DNA of 8,327 bases, taken from Accumulibacter sp. (GTDB taxonomy: Bacteria; Pseudomonadota; Gammaproteobacteria; Burkholderiales; Rhodocyclaceae). Location of the stretch: contig DPSD01000544.1 of the NCBI GenBank assembly GCA_003538495.1, positions 1 through 8,327 of the forward strand, read 5' to 3'. The number at the start of each line of letters is the position of its first letter. Positions within the stretch are counted from its first letter, which is position 1. Of this stretch, positions 6,834 through 8,327 are shown in pieces. The translations under genes were made by a program, and so were the position numbers. The notes beneath the pieces were generated by a model. The model had not been told where the DNA came from and did no database searches. It worked only from the letters and a program-made list of their open reading frames with translations.

Positions 6834-6945
6834 ACGGCATTGGTCTGCGGCCGGCTTGCCGGTTTCCCGCCGTTCCGGCGTATTCTGTCCGGGTGCCTGT
6901 CCGGCAGCGAAGGGCAGTGCGCCGGAAATCGTGTAACAAACTGTC

Positions 6946-6999
6946 AGCGATGTCGGACCAAACGGGCGCTTGAGCGTTAAGCACTGGTCCGGCGTCGTT
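6946..6999 (+). promoter_or_regulatory. Long stem-loop in the leader of the FecR/DUF6600 gene
   Basis: In a plus-strand RNA, AGCGATGTCGGACCA (6946-6960) pairs without a mismatch with TGGTCCGGCGTCGTT (6985-6999): twelve Watson-Crick and three G-U pairs. Inside, GCTT (6968-6971) pairs with AAGC (6979-6982) around a 7-base loop. The stem ends 27 bases before ATG 7027. No T-run follows, so it does not look like a terminator. No promoter was identified, so it is not shown that the stem is transcribed. Confidence 0.45.
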
Positions 7000-7009
7000 C
7001 ATGCCGCCC

Positions 7010-7024
7010 CTTCGAGACCCGAAG
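7010..7024 (+). promoter_or_regulatory. Small hairpin over the translation start of the FecR/DUF6600 gene
   Basis: CTTCG (7010-7014) and CGAAG (7020-7024) form a 5-bp stem with loop AGACC, ending two bases before ATG 7027. The only weak ribosome-site-like bases (GAAG) would be inside the stem. A stem this short could be chance. Confidence 0.25.
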
Positions 7025-7026
7025 CC

Positions 7027-8327
7027 ATGCCCATCCGACTTGCAGTCCTGCGCCGCTGGCGTCAATTGTTCGCTTTCCTGCTGATCTCGCTGCTGGCCGT
7101 CGCGCCCGCTGCGGCCGACCCGTCGGGCCGGGTCGGGCGTATCGCCTGGCTGTCCGGGTCGGTCCACCTGCACCGCGCGGACAGCGGCGAATCGAGCAGT
7201 GCCCTGCTCAACTGGCCGATCTCGACCGGCGACGTGCTGTCGACCGGCGCCGGCGCGCGTGGCGAAGTCCAGATCGGATCGACCTTGCTGCAGCTCGACT
7301 CGGGCAGCGTCCTCGACTTCGTCCAGGTCGACGATCAACGCGTCCACCTGCGCCTGCTCGAGGGTAGCGTGATCGCCAGACTTCGCTCGGCCGATGCGGC
7401 GAGCGAATTCGAGATCAGCACCCGCGAAGGCAGGTTCAGGGCTCGCGATGCCGGCAGCTATCGCTTCGACTCCGACCGTACGGTGGTCACCGCAACGGTT
7501 GCCGCGGGCAGCCTGCTTTTCGAAGCCAGCGACAGAGCAGTCGAAGTCAGCGCTGGGCAGCGGGTGCAGTTCTGGAACGATGGCGGGACGCACCAGCATG
7601 TCTCGGCGCCGGCCAATGACGACTTCGCGCTCTGGAGCGCGGGGCGCGACCGGCCGGTCGGCAATTCCGGCCATGCCCGCTACGTGTCGCCCGAAATGAC
7701 CGGTGCTGCCGACCTCGACGCCTATGGCAGCTGGTCAGATAACGCCGAGTACGGCGCGGTATGGTTCCCGCGCGCGGTCGCCGCCGACTGGGCTCCGTAC
7801 CGGACCGGCCGCTGGGTGTGGGTGGCGCCCTGGGGCTGGACCTGGGTCGGCGACGAGCCCTGGGGCTTCGCACCGTTCCACTATGGTCGTTGGGTGCTGT
7901 ACGGCGGCGCCTGGGGCTGGGTCCCCGGCCGGCGGGTGGCGCGACCGGTCTACGCGCCGGCGCTGGTCGCCTGGGTCGGCTCGCCGGGCGCCGCGGTCTC
8001 GGTACAGGTCGGCGCCCGCCCCGCGGTCGGCTGGTTCCCTCTCGCGCCACGGGAGGTCTATGTGCCGCCCTACCGTTCCAGCGCCAGACATGTCCGCCAG
8101 GTCAACGTCACCCACGTCACGCAGATCAACAACATCACGACGATCACCAATAACCCGCAGGCGGCGGTCGAGCGTATGCCCTATGCGCATCGGCAATTGC
8201 CGCGAGCAGTGACCATGGTTCCGGCCGATGTCGTCGCCCAGCAGCGGCCGATCGATCGCGCTGCGATGCTGCCGCGTGAGGGCAAGTCCCTTGACGCTCA
8301 CTCGGTGCAGGTGCAGGCACCGGTTGG
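7027..8327 (+). CDS. Secreted FecR-domain protein with DUF6600-like Trp-rich region (3' partial)
   Basis: The frame from ATG 7027 stays open to the window edge: 433 codons, no stop. Residues 1-30 are a clear signal peptide (basic start, hydrophobic core FLLISLLAVAP, cleavage after Ala-Ala-Ala). Residues about 35-180 resemble a FecR domain: GRVGRIAWLSGSVHLHR, then ISTGDVLSTGAGARGEVQIG, then LRLLEGSVIARL. Residues about 225-350 are a Trp/Tyr/Gly-rich region (GRWVWVAPWGWTWVGDEPWG, HYGRWVLYGGAWGWVPG), typical of DUF6600 proteins. An Asn/Thr/Val-rich stretch, NVTHVTQINNITTITNN, follows at 360-376. Unlike the anti-sigma FecR, it is predicted to be exported and has no sigma factor or TonB receptor beside it here, so a surface or periplasmic ligand-binding or matrix role is more likely; the function is unknown. 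The long minus-strand frames over this gene are shadows. Confidence 0.85.
   Translation, partial: MPIRLAVLRRWRQLFAFLLISLLAVAPAAADPSGRVGRIAWLSGSVHLHRADSGESSSALLNWPISTGDVLSTGAGARGEVQIGSTLLQLDSGSVLDFVQVDDQRVHLRLLEGSVIARLRSADAASEFEISTREGRFRARDAGSYRFDSDRTVVTATVAAGSLLFEASDRAVEVSAGQRVQFWNDGGTHQHVSAPANDDFALWSAGRDRPVGNSGHARYVSPEMTGAADLDAYGSWSDNAEYGAVWFPRAVAADWAPYRTGRWVWVAPWGWTWVGDEPWGFAPFHYGRWVLYGGAWGWVPGRRVARPVYAPALVAWVGSPGAAVSVQVGARPAVGWFPLAPREVYVPPYRSSARHVRQVNVTHVTQINNITTITNNPQAAVERMPYAHRQLPRAVTMVPADVVAQQRPIDRAAMLPREGKSLDAHSVQVQAPV

Noticed and set aside
6808..7674. 288-codon minus-strand frame across the intergenic region and the FecR-like gene
   Set aside because: The plus-strand frame has a signal peptide and known domains. 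This one has no recognised domain and would run through the paaY promoter.
7735..8301. 188-codon minus-strand frame at the right edge
   Set aside because: Shadow of the Trp-rich region of the plus-strand gene.

Overview
The window is GC-rich bacterial chromosome and reads as a betaproteobacterium, plausibly a member of the Rhodocyclales such as an Accumulibacter- or Dechloromonas-like organism. That placement is inference from gene order (skp-lpxD-fabZ-lpxA-lpxB-rnhB-RNA methyltransferase), from the Neisseria-like LpxA sequence and from the GC-rich codon use. No marker gene for a precise name is present.

Bases 1-5386 hold one compact plus-strand operon, already running at the left edge. Skp (5' end cut off) is the periplasmic chaperone for outer-membrane proteins. 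LpxD, LpxA and LpxB carry out the acylation and disaccharide steps of lipid A synthesis. FabZ makes acyl-ACPs from the same 3-hydroxyacyl-ACP pool that LpxA and LpxD consume. RnhB (RNase HII) and a SpoU/TrmH-type RNA methyltransferase close the operon. From lpxD onward every junction overlaps or nearly overlaps (TTGA, GTGA or a 9-base gap, ATGA, a 26-base overlap, ATGA), which suggests translational coupling. No promoter and no convincing intrinsic terminator for the operon are visible.

Bases 5387-6096 hold no convincing gene and look like accessory debris. They contain an AT-rich island with a perfect dyad (5585-5599) and an 8-base tandem repeat (5652-5696). On the minus strand, about 5697-6039, lies what I read as the 5' part of a group II intron: it starts GTGCGCC, folds into domain-I-like hairpins, and has no reverse transcriptase or domain V in the window. 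It sits just downstream of the minus-strand gene paaY.

Bases 6097-6729 (minus) encode a PaaY-type left-handed beta-helix protein of the gamma carbonic anhydrase family, with a good Shine-Dalgarno and a good sigma-70-like promoter (6805-6833). Divergent from it, at 7027, starts a secreted protein with a FecR-like domain and a tryptophan-rich DUF6600-like region. This frame stays open to the right edge of the window. Its leader can form a 15-bp RNA stem (6946-6999) plus a small hairpin at the start codon.

The clearest candidates for something not in a standard annotation are the group II intron relic, the structured leader of the FecR/DUF6600 gene, and the LpxA acyl-chain ruler residue.
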